A stretch of DNA of 64,000 nucleotides, taken from positions 248,001-312,000 of the forward strand of contig NZ_JOMI01000007.1 of NCBI RefSeq assembly GCF_000711235.1, written 5' to 3'. The stretch is from Prevotella sp. 10(H) (GTDB taxonomy: Bacteria > Bacteroidota > Bacteroidia > Bacteroidales > Dysgonomonadaceae). Within the stretch, counting starts at the first letter, position 1; the number at the start of each line of letters is the position of its first letter. The position numbers and the translations under genes were made by a program. Positions 47,001 to 54,134 of the stretch are shown here, piece by piece. Under the pieces are notes generated by a model that was not told the DNA's origin, made no database searches, and was given only the letters and a program-made list of their open reading frames with translations.

Positions 47001-47590
47001 CTTCACCTTTAGGAAATAAAACACAAGTCAATCAAGCTTATCTTAATCAGAAATATCCATACGGAGCATCTATGGGTAAAAAAATAGAAGAGGCTTTGTA
47101 TAATATGGCTCCTACAGCTGTTGGAATTTCTGTTGGTGGAAAAGCTGCCTTAGGAGCATTTGCAGAAGGGAAATTATCAATGTATATAGTAATTAAAGGA
47201 AAAGATAGTGGTCCTCAATTTTATGCTACAGGCTCAGTTGGTGTTGAGACGAATGTTGAATTATCTGCTAATGCTGTCGTAGAAACAGTACATGCGGAGA
47301 ATGAGAATAGATTTAGAGGAAGTGATATGGAAGGTCCATCCACAGAAATATCATTGGATGTAGCAATGCCAACGTCTAAATTTGTAAGTGGAAGTGTTTC
47401 TAAAGCTCAATCGAAATCAAAACATGGTGGTAAAATAGATAATTATGGGGTCGGAGCATCTGTCGGAGTTGGTACAGATAAATTATTTGGGTCATTAGGT
47501 AAGATTTTTAAGAATATGACTGTAGGTGTTCAAGAAAATAACACAAAAGGTTTCAAAACTAATTCATATAAAGATGAAGAAAAAAAATAG
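44045..47590 (+). CDS. RHS-repeat core protein with variable C-terminal tip (full length)
   Basis: 1181 aa from MKKYIFSLYFLLLSVGLSSQ, a signal peptide; the frame opens earlier inside the preceding gene. A DUF6443-like part is near residues 75-150 (SIQYFDGLGRPEQVVQRGI), followed by YD repeats (LAYNFTGQPVKKMHVHAA, YSYLYDHAGRLVETKHKL). The RHS core spans about 850-975 (FFMTDHLGNNRVVANQRGT, YKYNGKELDQHHQLNMYDYS, then EPGIGRFSTVDPLAEKYYS). After the core end (FIDPDG) comes a roughly 205-residue variable tip, glycine-rich and beta-rich, with no known enzyme motif. The tip is much more A/T-rich than the core. The stop overlaps the next small gene by 17 bases, a toxin/immunity arrangement. Confidence 0.92.
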   Translation: MKKYIFSLYFLLLSVGLSSQSSIILSSEHTQGGSELACQTIQLKPGFVFTAATGKSLTLSVNPSTCDPFAGKSSSLSSSQNYIQTKTYTNAEGSRYMESIQYFDGLGRPEQVVQRGITPSVADLVSYQQYDGLGRESNSWLPAVVPGNNGAYQSFASFKEKALTTYNKDSAYSKPVYEPSPLNRIREQYGPGKEWYTGKKSVRTEYLTNTASGELSCVLFKVTGSGTSTGLSKSSTPYAAGELYVTKLSDEDDNITYEFKDKLGQVVLTRQINGSAHDTYYVYDDFGNLSYVLPPLAADTINKVGVKGELIELLGYLYKYDNRNRCVIKKLPGADSIFYVYDKADRLIFTQDGEQRLKGEWAFSIPDAFGRPVLTGICTTVNKATIKAGRFDNYIIRAEFTSSGTHQGYNVKVGQTAGSLNTLSIENPKILSVNYYDNYNFRSMAEFSSTETEYKAQSGYGVCYGDHQPANAYKSKGLLTGTLTAQQQSDGTLSGTYLYSVMYYDNKGQPVQVKSNNHLGGTEKEYLAYNFTGQPVKKMHVHAATGQTTQTETYSYLYDHAGRLVETKHKLNTGPEVVLAWNEYDEQGRLKSSQKAGTASLKSNYTYNIRSWTKSITSPLFSQTLFYNDKVTAHAYSDSDYKRSFSGNISGMEWKAGTEAMRSNRFKYDALSRLTHSAYNGVTIGGKYNVNYTYDKQGNIMTLHRRGMATASLDSNQSIDNLTMKYTGNQLINVTDNAPDVTNAASADFKDKKGTGIEYTYNKNGAMVKDLNKGITQIKYNSLNLPQSIEIDNLNTKGRIKYTYSAAGQKLKVIHESDINLQTATIMATAPFAAQVEPDKTTDYVGNKVYENGKLKRILIDGGYIEGSAYYFFMTDHLGNNRVVANQRGTAIQTNHYYPFGMAYAENSTTEQGKQPYKYNGKELDQHHQLNMYDYSARFYEPGIGRFSTVDPLAEKYYSISPYAYTANNPIKFIDPDGKQVGFPITSPLGNKTQVNQAYLNQKYPYGASMGKKIEEALYNMAPTAVGISVGGKAALGAFAEGKLSMYIVIKGKDSGPQFYATGSVGVETNVELSANAVVETVHAENENRFRGSDMEGPSTEISLDVAMPTSKFVSGSVSKAQSKSKHGGKIDNYGVGASVGVGTDKLFGSLGKIFKNMTVGVQENNTKGFKTNSYKDEEKK
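46383..46977 (+). repeat. RHS core segment, parent copy
   Basis: The part of the full-length RHS gene that is copied in the four downstream cassettes. The left boundary used by three cassettes is at TATAATTCGTTAAATTTACC. The right boundary is the end of the core (FIDPDG). Confidence 0.85.
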
Positions 47591-47984
47591 TTTAATAAAT
47601 TTTATAATATCTTTATTAATAATCTTATCCGTTATATATTTATATAATCATAGTGAAGAAGATATGGACAATAGACGTAAAAAAGAAGACTTAATGTATG
47701 CCGAAATGGAAACTACATCTAACCTATATAAAGGAAAAATTATATATAAAGGAATGAGTAAAGGATATGTAGGAACTACTCTTTTTCATTTATCAGATGG
47801 ACAGAAAGTATCTATTTCTTCACTTACACGTAATTACGAGTTCTGTAATTGTGATATTGAAAGTTTTTTACATATAGGAGATTCTATATACAAACCTAGA
47901 TCGTCAGATTCAATATATGTATATAGGGGAGATAGAATATACTATTTTATATTAGGTCAGGAAATAAATAACGATAAGAAGTAA
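47574..47984 (+). CDS. Putative immunity protein for RHS tip 1
   Basis: 136 aa from MKKKNSLINF, overlapping the RHS stop by 17 bases. One N-terminal membrane helix (FIISLLIILSVIYLYN) and a soluble beta-rich part (SDGQKVSISSLTRNYEF, then FLHIGDSIYKPRSSDSIYVY). The block IGDSIYK and the following residues resemble YASIGDSIIKKKGEPFIII in the small protein at 49214, which follows a related tip. Immunity to the toxin tip is inferred from position and pairing. Confidence 0.65.
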   Translation: MKKKNSLINFIISLLIILSVIYLYNHSEEDMDNRRKKEDLMYAEMETTSNLYKGKIIYKGMSKGYVGTTLFHLSDGQKVSISSLTRNYEFCNCDIESFLHIGDSIYKPRSSDSIYVYRGDRIYYFILGQEINNDKK

Positions 47985-47987
47985 ACA

Positions 47988-48025
47988 TGTTACTTTTGTT
48001 ACCTTTTCCAATATTAATATAATTA
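47988..48025 (+). repeat. Cassette-flank motif A
   Basis: TGTTACTTTTGTTACCTTTT followed by an A/T-rich stretch, directly in front of the RHS core fragment. Related copies lie at 50920, 52130 and 54135. TACTTTTG inside it also matches the -7 promoter consensus. Confidence 0.7.
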
Positions 48026-48607
48026 TTTAAATTTACCCCGTGCTATAGAGATAGCCAACCCGCAGACCAAAGGGCGGATAAAATACACGTACTCGGCAGG
48101 AGGTCAGAAACTGAAAGTAATACACGAAAGCGATATCAACCTGCAGACGGCAACCGTCATGGCAACCGCTCCGTTTGCCGCACAGGTAGAGCCAGACAAA
48201 ACCACCGACTATGTAGGAAACAAAGTCTACGAAAACGGCAAGCTGAAACGCATACTGATAGACGGCGGCTATATAGAGGGCAGCGCTTACTACTTCTTTA
48301 TGACCGACCATCTGGGTAACAACCGTGTTGTAGCCGATCAAAGAGGAACAGCCATACAGACCAACCATTATTATCCTTTCGGTATGGCCTATGCAGAGAA
48401 CTCGACAACAGAACAGGGTAAGCAGCCTTATAAGTATAACGGTAAGGAACTGGATCAGAATCATCAGCTGAATATGTATGATTACAGTGCCAGGTTTTAT
48501 GAGCCAAGTATAGGTAGGTTTAGTACGGTGGATCCGCATGCAGAAAAGTATTATTCTATGTCTCCGTATGTTTACGCAGCTAATAATCCAATTAAAATTA
48601 TTGATCC
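48017..48607 (+). repeat. Displaced RHS core fragment, copy 2
   Basis: Close copy of 46383-46977 with scattered substitutions. In the parental reading frame it is open from TTAAATTTACCC, but a TAA stands just upstream, so it has no link to an RHS N terminus. Confidence 0.85.
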
Positions 48608-49217
48608 ATTAGGCACAGATACAATACATGTAAACCCTAATGGTAAGCCAAATTTGGTTGAAGGGAAAATGATAATTCATCCTGGAGGAAATGGAAATGT
48701 TTTTATTCAAGATCAAGAATTAAATGAGGTTATAATTGAGCGTAATAGGCCAAAAAGTAGAAATGATTATGCCGGATATTCTTTTTCTGGAACAGCAATT
48801 GTTGGCATTGGCGTTTCGTTTAATATAACAATAGGCGTAATAGGAAAGGATGGGGCTTTTATTCAACCATCTTTAGCTTTCGGCTATGGACTTGATGTAT
48901 CAGCTTCGTTTGTAGGTCAAACTGGAGTTTACCAAGGACCACTAAGCCCTACTGCTACTTCAATGGAAGGTACAAGTGATGTTGAAAATTTTAGTTTATC
49001 ATTCATTACAGGGGGACAATCTAAAGATCAGGTTAAAGTTTTTAAGGATATGAAATGTCGGACACCTAATGGTACCGTAATAAATTCTGTACCAGTTTTT
49101 GTTGATGGGAATAATTGGAAAATTAATTCTCATGGAGCAACTGTAGGTCCTATTCCTTTTGGATATACTAATATGACTTCTTATACTCCTACAACATTTT
49201 ATTTATATAAAAAATGA
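48159..49217 (+). CDS. Orphan RHS C-terminal cassette 2 (core fragment plus tip)
   Basis: 352 aa from the first internal ATG (MATAPFAAQVEPDKTTDY). Residues about 1-150 are RHS core; the remaining 200 are a variable tip (GYSFSGTAIVGIGVSFNITI, IGKDGAFIQPSLAFGYGLDV). The tip resembles that of the full-length protein: GKDG versus GKDSG, then TSMEGTSDVENFSLSF versus GSDMEGPSTEISLDVAM. No signal peptide and no own N terminus; it is probably silent unless recombined into the full-length gene. The stop overlaps the next ATG (ATGA). Confidence 0.75.
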   Translation: MATAPFAAQVEPDKTTDYVGNKVYENGKLKRILIDGGYIEGSAYYFFMTDHLGNNRVVADQRGTAIQTNHYYPFGMAYAENSTTEQGKQPYKYNGKELDQNHQLNMYDYSARFYEPSIGRFSTVDPHAEKYYSMSPYVYAANNPIKIIDPLGTDTIHVNPNGKPNLVEGKMIIHPGGNGNVFIQDQELNEVIIERNRPKSRNDYAGYSFSGTAIVGIGVSFNITIGVIGKDGAFIQPSLAFGYGLDVSASFVGQTGVYQGPLSPTATSMEGTSDVENFSLSFITGGQSKDQVKVFKDMKCRTPNGTVINSVPVFVDGNNWKINSHGATVGPIPFGYTNMTSYTPTTFYLYKK

Positions 49218-49546
49218 AAAAATATAAAATACTTTTATATCTATTTTTAATTATGCAGATTATCTTTAATAATAATTGCACAGGAAATAATGAAAGTATT
49301 GCAGAGTACAACGAAAAAAGTGAGTTTAGTTCAGTTATTTTAAATATTTATATAGATACGAAAAATCATCATCTTTATCGATTTAAAATAGAAGGATTAG
49401 AAAATGATTTTTATTCGGCATATTATATAAACTCATGGAAATATGCATCTATAGGTGATTCTATAATCAAGAAAAAAGGAGAACCATTTATTATAATAAA
49501 AAAAGGTGATGGTTCGTATAAAAAATTCGAGACTCAAGTAAAGTAG
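49214..49546 (+). CDS. Putative immunity lipoprotein for cassette 2
   Basis: 110 aa. Lipoprotein-type signal (LYLFLIMQIIFNNNCTGNN). The soluble part ends YASIGDSIIKKKGEPFIII, similar to the immunity candidate of the full-length gene at 47574. The ATG overlaps the tip's TGA. A periplasmic location fits protection against an incoming toxin. Function inferred from position. Confidence 0.6.
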   Translation: MKKYKILLYLFLIMQIIFNNNCTGNNESIAEYNEKSEFSSVILNIYIDTKNHHLYRFKIEGLENDFYSAYYINSWKYASIGDSIIKKKGEPFIIIKKGDGSYKKFETQVK

Positions 49547-49548
49547 GT

Positions 49549-49783
49549 ATCCAATTGGGATGCTGTACGCTGTTTCTACGGGTACAGATATTCAATCGTA
49601 TAAGTACAACGGTAAGAAATTGGATCAGAATCACCAGCTGAATATGTATGATTATAGTGCGAAGTTTTATGAGCCGGGGATAGGTAGGTTTAGTACGGTA
49701 GACCCGTTGGCGGAAAAGTATTATAGCTGGTCTCCATATGCCTATGTAGGGAATAATCCATTGAAGTATATTGATCCTACGGG
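49549..49783 (+). repeat. Displaced RHS core fragment, copy 3 (diverged type)
   Basis: Shorter core piece. Its first part reads YPIGMLYAVSTGTDIQSYKY, which differs from the local core (YPFGMAYAENSTTEQGKQPY) although the rest matches closely. An in-frame TAA lies just upstream. Confidence 0.75.
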
Positions 49784-50489
49784 AATGGATTGGTGGTCTA
49801 CAAATAATCCTGAGGAAATAGAAAAAGTATTGCTCGCTTTAAAATCGGGAGAAAGTATCGACTCACAAGAGTTTGGGGACAAATGGACACGTATAGAAAG
49901 TGTATCGGAAAATGATTATGCGATTTTTGACGACGAGTCTTCAGACTTTAGTATAGACGGAAAATCGTGGAAAGACTTTCAAGGATTCGGTGCTAAAGAA
50001 GGAATCGGATTAGGTACAGGGCTTATGTCACTTGGAACCGCAGCAATCTGGGGTAATTATATGTCTGATATGGAGTTAGCTAACTCAGGGAAATTTAGAT
50101 TAGGAAGCAAAGCTTATAATTTGGCATATATGGGAGGACGAAGTCATAGTGGAACTCTAGTGAAAAATGCTAAGGCTACTTTTATGTCAGGTGTTAAATT
50201 GGGCGGATATGCAAAGGCAGGTAGTAGCGTACTCTCATGGATAAGTGTAGGCACCAATGCTTATAGTTTATATAGTGCAATAGACTCGCAAGACGCTGCT
50301 GCGACTTTTAAAAGCAGTATTGATGGCGTAATGACAGGGGTTGGATTTGCGGGTCCTGTAGGAGCTGGAATATCTGCATATTGGTTCCTTACAGAACCGG
50401 GGAGAGAAAAATGGCGAACGCATGCTTTAATGCCATATACAGAGATTACAGGGGGTATAGTTTATCCTACATTCCTTGGTCCATTTTAA
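49560..50489 (+). CDS. Orphan RHS cassette 3 with membrane-active-looking tip
   Basis: 309 aa from the internal ATG. About 75 residues of RHS core are followed by a 230-residue tip. The tip has glycine-rich hydrophobic stretches (GIGLGTGLMSLGTAAIWGNY and MTGVGFAGPVGAGISAYWFL) and ends in GGIVYPTFLGPF. No catalytic motif recognised. The following gene encodes a multi-helix membrane protein, which suits a membrane-inserting toxin and a membrane immunity protein. Inference only. Confidence 0.7.
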   Translation: MLYAVSTGTDIQSYKYNGKKLDQNHQLNMYDYSAKFYEPGIGRFSTVDPLAEKYYSWSPYAYVGNNPLKYIDPTGMDWWSTNNPEEIEKVLLALKSGESIDSQEFGDKWTRIESVSENDYAIFDDESSDFSIDGKSWKDFQGFGAKEGIGLGTGLMSLGTAAIWGNYMSDMELANSGKFRLGSKAYNLAYMGGRSHSGTLVKNAKATFMSGVKLGGYAKAGSSVLSWISVGTNAYSLYSAIDSQDAAATFKSSIDGVMTGVGFAGPVGAGISAYWFLTEPGREKWRTHALMPYTEITGGIVYPTFLGPF

Positions 50490-50500
50490 AAATATAACAT

Positions 50501-50881
50501 ATGTCATTATTTAATTATATTTTTTATCGCATCTGCTCTTTTTATGAAAAAAAAGAATTAGATAAAACAAATCCTGAGATATACGCTTCAGCTATAATTT
50601 CAGGAATGCAATTATCTGTTTTTTTATTTTTACTGAGTATATCTAATCTAATTAAACTGAATAATAAAGAAGAGTTTATGTTACTATTTATTCCATTATC
50701 TATAATTGTAATGGTAATAAATCTATTTTTTGTTTTTACGAAAAATAAGTATAAAATAGTGAAAACTCAATGGGAAAATGAAAATAGGAAAAGTGCCTTT
50801 ATTAAAGGTCTATTAATTGTATTTTGGATTATTTTAATTTTTCCTCTAGTAATTGGAAGTATTCATTTTTTTAAATCTTAG
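50501..50881 (+). CDS. Membrane protein, putative immunity for cassette 3
   Basis: 126 aa with three hydrophobic helices (IISGMQLSVFLFLLSISNLI, LLFIPLSIIVMVINLFFVF, LLIVFWIILIFPLVIGSIHF). It starts 11 bases after the cassette 3 stop. A membrane immunity protein is the expected partner for a pore-forming toxin. Confidence 0.65.
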   Translation: MSLFNYIFYRICSFYEKKELDKTNPEIYASAIISGMQLSVFLFLLSISNLIKLNNKEEFMLLFIPLSIIVMVINLFFVFTKNKYKIVKTQWENENRKSAFIKGLLIVFWIILIFPLVIGSIHFFKS

Positions 50882-50919
50882 AATTGTGTAATATAAATTA
50901 AATAGTAAAAAATAATATC

Positions 50920-50955
50920 TGTTACCTTTATTATCTTTTACTATATTAGTATAAT
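50920..50955 (+). repeat. Cassette-flank motif B
   Basis: TGTTACCTTTATTATCTTTT followed by ACTATATTAGTATAATT, directly in front of core copy 4. Confidence 0.65.
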
Positions 50956-51405
50956 TCGTTAAATTTACCCCGTGTTATAGACGATTATGACAACCGCTCC
51001 GTTTGCAGCACTGGTAGAGCCAGACAAAACTACCGACTATGTAGGCAATAAAGTCTACGAAAACGGTAAGCTGAAACGCATACTGATAGACGGGGGCTAT
51101 ATAGAGGGCAGCGCTTACTACTTCTTTATGACCGACCATCTGGGTAACAACCGTGTGGTAGCCGACCAAAGAGGAACAGCCATACAGACCAATCATTATT
51201 ATCCGTTCGGAATGGCCTATGCAGAGAATTCAACAACAGAACAGGGTAAGCAGCCGTATAAGTACAATGGTAAAGAGCTGGATCAGAATCACCAGCTGAA
51301 TATGTATGATTACTCGGCTAGGTTTTATGAGCCGGGGATAGGTAGGTTTAGTACGGTAGACCCCAAAGCGGAGAAGTTCTACTCTTGGTCACCATATGCT
51401 TACAC
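50950..51405 (+). repeat. Displaced RHS core fragment, copy 4 (internal deletion)
   Basis: Starts at the same core base as copies 2 and 5. It then jumps from the early core (TTATAG near 50979) to ACGATTATG, skipping roughly 115 bases that the parent contains. Confidence 0.8.
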
Positions 51406-51472
51406 ATATAAAGAAGAAAATGGAGTTTGGTTATCTGAATTGATACCACCTCAATATATAGATAATTTTTAA
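50987..51472 (+). pseudogene. Orphan RHS cassette 4, tip deleted to a stub
   Basis: 161 aa from the internal ATG. The core is followed by only about 20 residues (KEENGVWLSELIPPQYIDNF), and the conserved NNP...FIDP end of the core is missing, so the core end and most of the tip have been deleted in frame. The remaining C-terminal end probably belongs to the original toxin. The immunity-like gene behind it is intact. Confidence 0.75.
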
Positions 51473-51473
51473 A

Positions 51474-51965
51474 ATGGAATTAATAGAAATTAAAGGCTTG
51501 TTTTGTATGGATAAGGGAGCCCCTTCTCCTACAATTATATCTAATGATACAGAGTTATTTATTGTTTTCTATATGGATATAGATGACATGTTGGCATTAC
51601 ATCAAAGAAATATAATATACGATTCAGGAGTAGTTGTTTTCAAGTTTGATAAATATATTAAATATACGTTTGGAATGCCTGGTAATGAAACAATACAGGG
51701 GCATCCCTATAGTAAACTCGGAATTAAATCTTATTCTTTCTATGAATTAAAAAATTCTGATTTTATAAAAGAGCTTCAAAATATAGACAAAATACATCCA
51801 TATTATAATCAAGAAAAATGGTATAAATACAAACATTACATTTTGACTTTCCATGATAATATGTTTGAATGTATTGCTCAGGGTTTTACTATTAATGAGG
51901 AAAATATAACATTATATAATCCAGCGTCACTAATATTGAACAAGATGTTGGCAAAAGATATCTGA
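51474..51965 (+). CDS. Putative cytoplasmic immunity protein of cassette 4
   Basis: 163 aa, no signal peptide. Conserved-looking blocks include GAPSPTIISNDTELFIVFYM, YTFGMPGNETIQGHPYSKLG, FYELKNSDFIKELQNIDKIH and YILTFHDNMFECIAQGF. From memory, proteins of this appearance often follow RHS tips in Bacteroidota, but I cannot name the family. It starts two bases after the stub's stop, so it was the partner of the deleted toxin. A cytoplasmic target of that toxin is inferred. Confidence 0.65.
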   Translation: MELIEIKGLFCMDKGAPSPTIISNDTELFIVFYMDIDDMLALHQRNIIYDSGVVVFKFDKYIKYTFGMPGNETIQGHPYSKLGIKSYSFYELKNSDFIKELQNIDKIHPYYNQEKWYKYKHYILTFHDNMFECIAQGFTINEENITLYNPASLILNKMLAKDI

Positions 51966-51967
51966 GT

Positions 51968-51990
51968 AATAGATTTGCAATCTATTTTTT
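51968..51990 (+). terminator. Terminator after cassette 4
   Basis: Eight-base stem AATAGATT, loop TGC, complementary strand, then six T. The rest of 51991-52159 has no gene. Confidence 0.7.
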
Positions 51991-52129
51991 CGTCCTTTAG
52001 AATTACAACCTACTATAAAACAACAATCCTACCCTTATCATTATCGGCAGGATTCTTTATCTATACTCTATATAGTTTGCTTAACGTAAAAAAGTAAAAA
52101 AGTAACAAAGAATAAACACTTACAAAACC

Positions 52130-52165
52130 TGTTATTTTTGTTACCTTTTCTTATATTAGTATAAT
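52130..52165 (+). repeat. Cassette-flank motif C
   Basis: TGTTATTTTTGTTACCTTTT followed by CTTATATTAGTATAATT, directly in front of core copy 5. The 20 bases before it (from 52087) hold another AAAAAAGTAACAAAG sequence in the opposite sense. Confidence 0.7.
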
Positions 52166-52757
52166 TACTTAAATTTACCTCAATCTATAGAGATAGCCAA
52201 CCCGCACACCAAAGGGCGGATAAAATACACGTACTCGGCAGGAGGTCAGAAACTGAAAGTAATACACGAAAGCGATATCAACCTGCAGACGGCAACCGTC
52301 ATGGCAACCGCTCCGTTTGCCGCACAGGTAGAGCCAGACAAAACCACCGACTATGTAGGCAATAAAGTCTACGAAAACGGCAAACTGAAACGCATACTGA
52401 TTGACGGCGGCTATATAGAGGGCAGTACTTACTATTTCTTTATGACCGACCATCTGGGTAATAACCGTGTTGTAGCCGATCAAAGAGGAACAGCCATACA
52501 GACCAACCATTACTATCCTTTCGGTATGGCCTATGCAGAGAACTCAACAACAGAACAGGGTAAGCAGCCGTATAAGTACAACGGTAAGGAGCTGGATCAG
52601 AATCACCAGCTGAATATGTATGATTACAGTGCCAGGTTTTATGAGCCGGGTATAGGTAGGTTTAGTACGGTCGATCCACATGCGGAAAAGTATTATTCGA
52701 TTAGTCCGTATGCGTATGTGGCGAATAATCCATTGAAGTTTATTGACCCGACGGGAA
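52160..52757 (+). repeat. Displaced RHS core fragment, copy 5
   Basis: Near-complete copy of the parental core segment, closest to copy 2 in its first 150 bases (both read AGCCAACCCGCA where the parent reads AGATAACCTCAA). Confidence 0.85.
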
Positions 52758-53383
52758 TGTACTATGACGATTATCCTAATAGACAAGGAACTTATTTAGG
52801 TACTGATAATGATCCGAATTCTTTTAAAGTAAGGGTTATGGAGGATAACTCTTGGTCGAAAAATAGTAATGGTGATGGGACTATTGACCATAAAATGGGT
52901 GTTGCAAATTCTGATCTCCATTCTAAATCTGGAATTACTGAAAAAGCATCTGTAAATATTTATAGACATTATAATCCTCAAAATAGAAGATTGGTTGCAG
53001 ACAAGGGTAAATATTTAATGCAAAACAAAGTAGCTTCCATAAATAATGAAATAACAGATAATTATATTAAATTAAATTTGAATAACTTATCAAGAGATGG
53101 TGTTGCAGATCAAGTTTACGATATAGTTAGCTCCTTTGTTCATGAAAACACACATGGGGATGATTTTAAAAATTTAGGAGTTTCTAGAATGAAAAAGATG
53201 TCTGTGGAGCAGTCAGAAATTAGGGCACTTTCAGCTCAAGCAAAACATTCTTCCTGGGAAAAAACATCATCTAATTATAAAAGAATGATGGCTAACTATG
53301 CAAATTCACTGAAAATTATAGTACCTGGAGTAAATCATTCTTTTTTGAAAACATCTATTAATGCGCCTTTAAAAATTAAGTAA
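52301..53383 (+). CDS. Orphan RHS cassette 5 with HExxH metalloprotease-like tip
   Basis: 360 aa from the internal ATG. RHS core to about residue 152, then a 205-residue tip. The tip holds HENTHGDD at 281-288, an HExxH zinc motif (H281, E282, H285), with a possible third ligand in VEQSEIRALSAQ (E306). This matches gluzincin-like peptidase toxins. The glutamate-alanine spacing after the motif is like other RHS-linked HExxH tips. No own signal peptide or N terminus. Confidence 0.78.
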   Translation: MATAPFAAQVEPDKTTDYVGNKVYENGKLKRILIDGGYIEGSTYYFFMTDHLGNNRVVADQRGTAIQTNHYYPFGMAYAENSTTEQGKQPYKYNGKELDQNHQLNMYDYSARFYEPGIGRFSTVDPHAEKYYSISPYAYVANNPLKFIDPTGMYYDDYPNRQGTYLGTDNDPNSFKVRVMEDNSWSKNSNGDGTIDHKMGVANSDLHSKSGITEKASVNIYRHYNPQNRRLVADKGKYLMQNKVASINNEITDNYIKLNLNNLSRDGVADQVYDIVSSFVHENTHGDDFKNLGVSRMKKMSVEQSEIRALSAQAKHSSWEKTSSNYKRMMANYANSLKIIVPGVNHSFLKTSINAPLKIK

Positions 53384-53384
53384 A

Positions 53385-54005
53385 ATGTGTAAGTATATAT
53401 TTATTTTATGTGCAATATTAGTAAATTGCTTTATCGTAGTTAATGCTCAAGTGCAAATGGATATTCAAGAGATGGATATATCAAAATTGAGACGGGGTTT
53501 AAATACGAAAAGAATAACTAATGGTACAGATACAACAAATATATCTATCTATGAGTCAGTTACAATTGATGCGCCATTCCTTGAAGCAAAAATAGAATTG
53601 ATTAACAAGTCTGAAAATAAAAAAATGATATATCCTGATAGCTCATTTATATATATAACATATTTATTTGAAGGAAAAAAATTTAAAAAAGAGATGTGTT
53701 TTTATTATTTAAAAGATGGAATTGTAAATGATGAGAAATATATTATTTTACCTGCTCATGAAAGTATTCTAATTTCTTCTTCTTGTAATATAGCAGCAAC
53801 TTCTACTATAGAACTTAAATTTTACAAAGAACAAGATAATACTATAAATGTTATGAAGATTTTACCCACATTAAAATTCCATTATAAAGATAAGTTCGGG
53901 TTAAATATTACTCATCAGAATGTTTTTAATGTGAATGTATGGGAGTGGTCTTCAAATTCATCTGATTTTTCTATTCCAAATGGATATTATATTATTCCAG
54001 AGTGA
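53385..54005 (+). CDS. Exported protein, putative immunity for cassette 5
   Basis: 206 aa. Signal peptide about 1-21 (YIFILCAILVNCFIVVNAQ). The mature part is beta-rich (APFLEAKIELINKSENKKM, YILPAHESILISSSC-type segments) and ends NGYYIIPE. It starts one base after the HExxH cassette's stop. An exported immunity protein suggests that the toxin acts in the periplasm or on exported proteins. Function inferred. Confidence 0.62.
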   Translation: MCKYIFILCAILVNCFIVVNAQVQMDIQEMDISKLRRGLNTKRITNGTDTTNISIYESVTIDAPFLEAKIELINKSENKKMIYPDSSFIYITYLFEGKKFKKEMCFYYLKDGIVNDEKYIILPAHESILISSSCNIAATSTIELKFYKEQDNTINVMKILPTLKFHYKDKFGLNITHQNVFNVNVWEWSSNSSDFSIPNGYYIIPE

Positions 54006-54030
54006 TATTTTTACTTTTTGTTATTGTAAT

Positions 54031-54077
54031 AGCAATCTTCTCATTAATTCTACATGAGAATTAATGAGAAGATTGCT
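54031..54077 (+). terminator. Perfect 21-bp hairpin closing the cassette array
   Basis: AGCAATCTTCTCATTAATTC plus one base, a five-base loop and the exact complement. Unusually long for a terminator and without a clean T run; it lies 26 bases after the last immunity gene. Confidence 0.6.
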
Positions 54078-54134
54078 TATCTATATCATACCTTTTTGCT
54101 TTATAAAGCAAAGGGAAACTAAAGCTATAAAATA

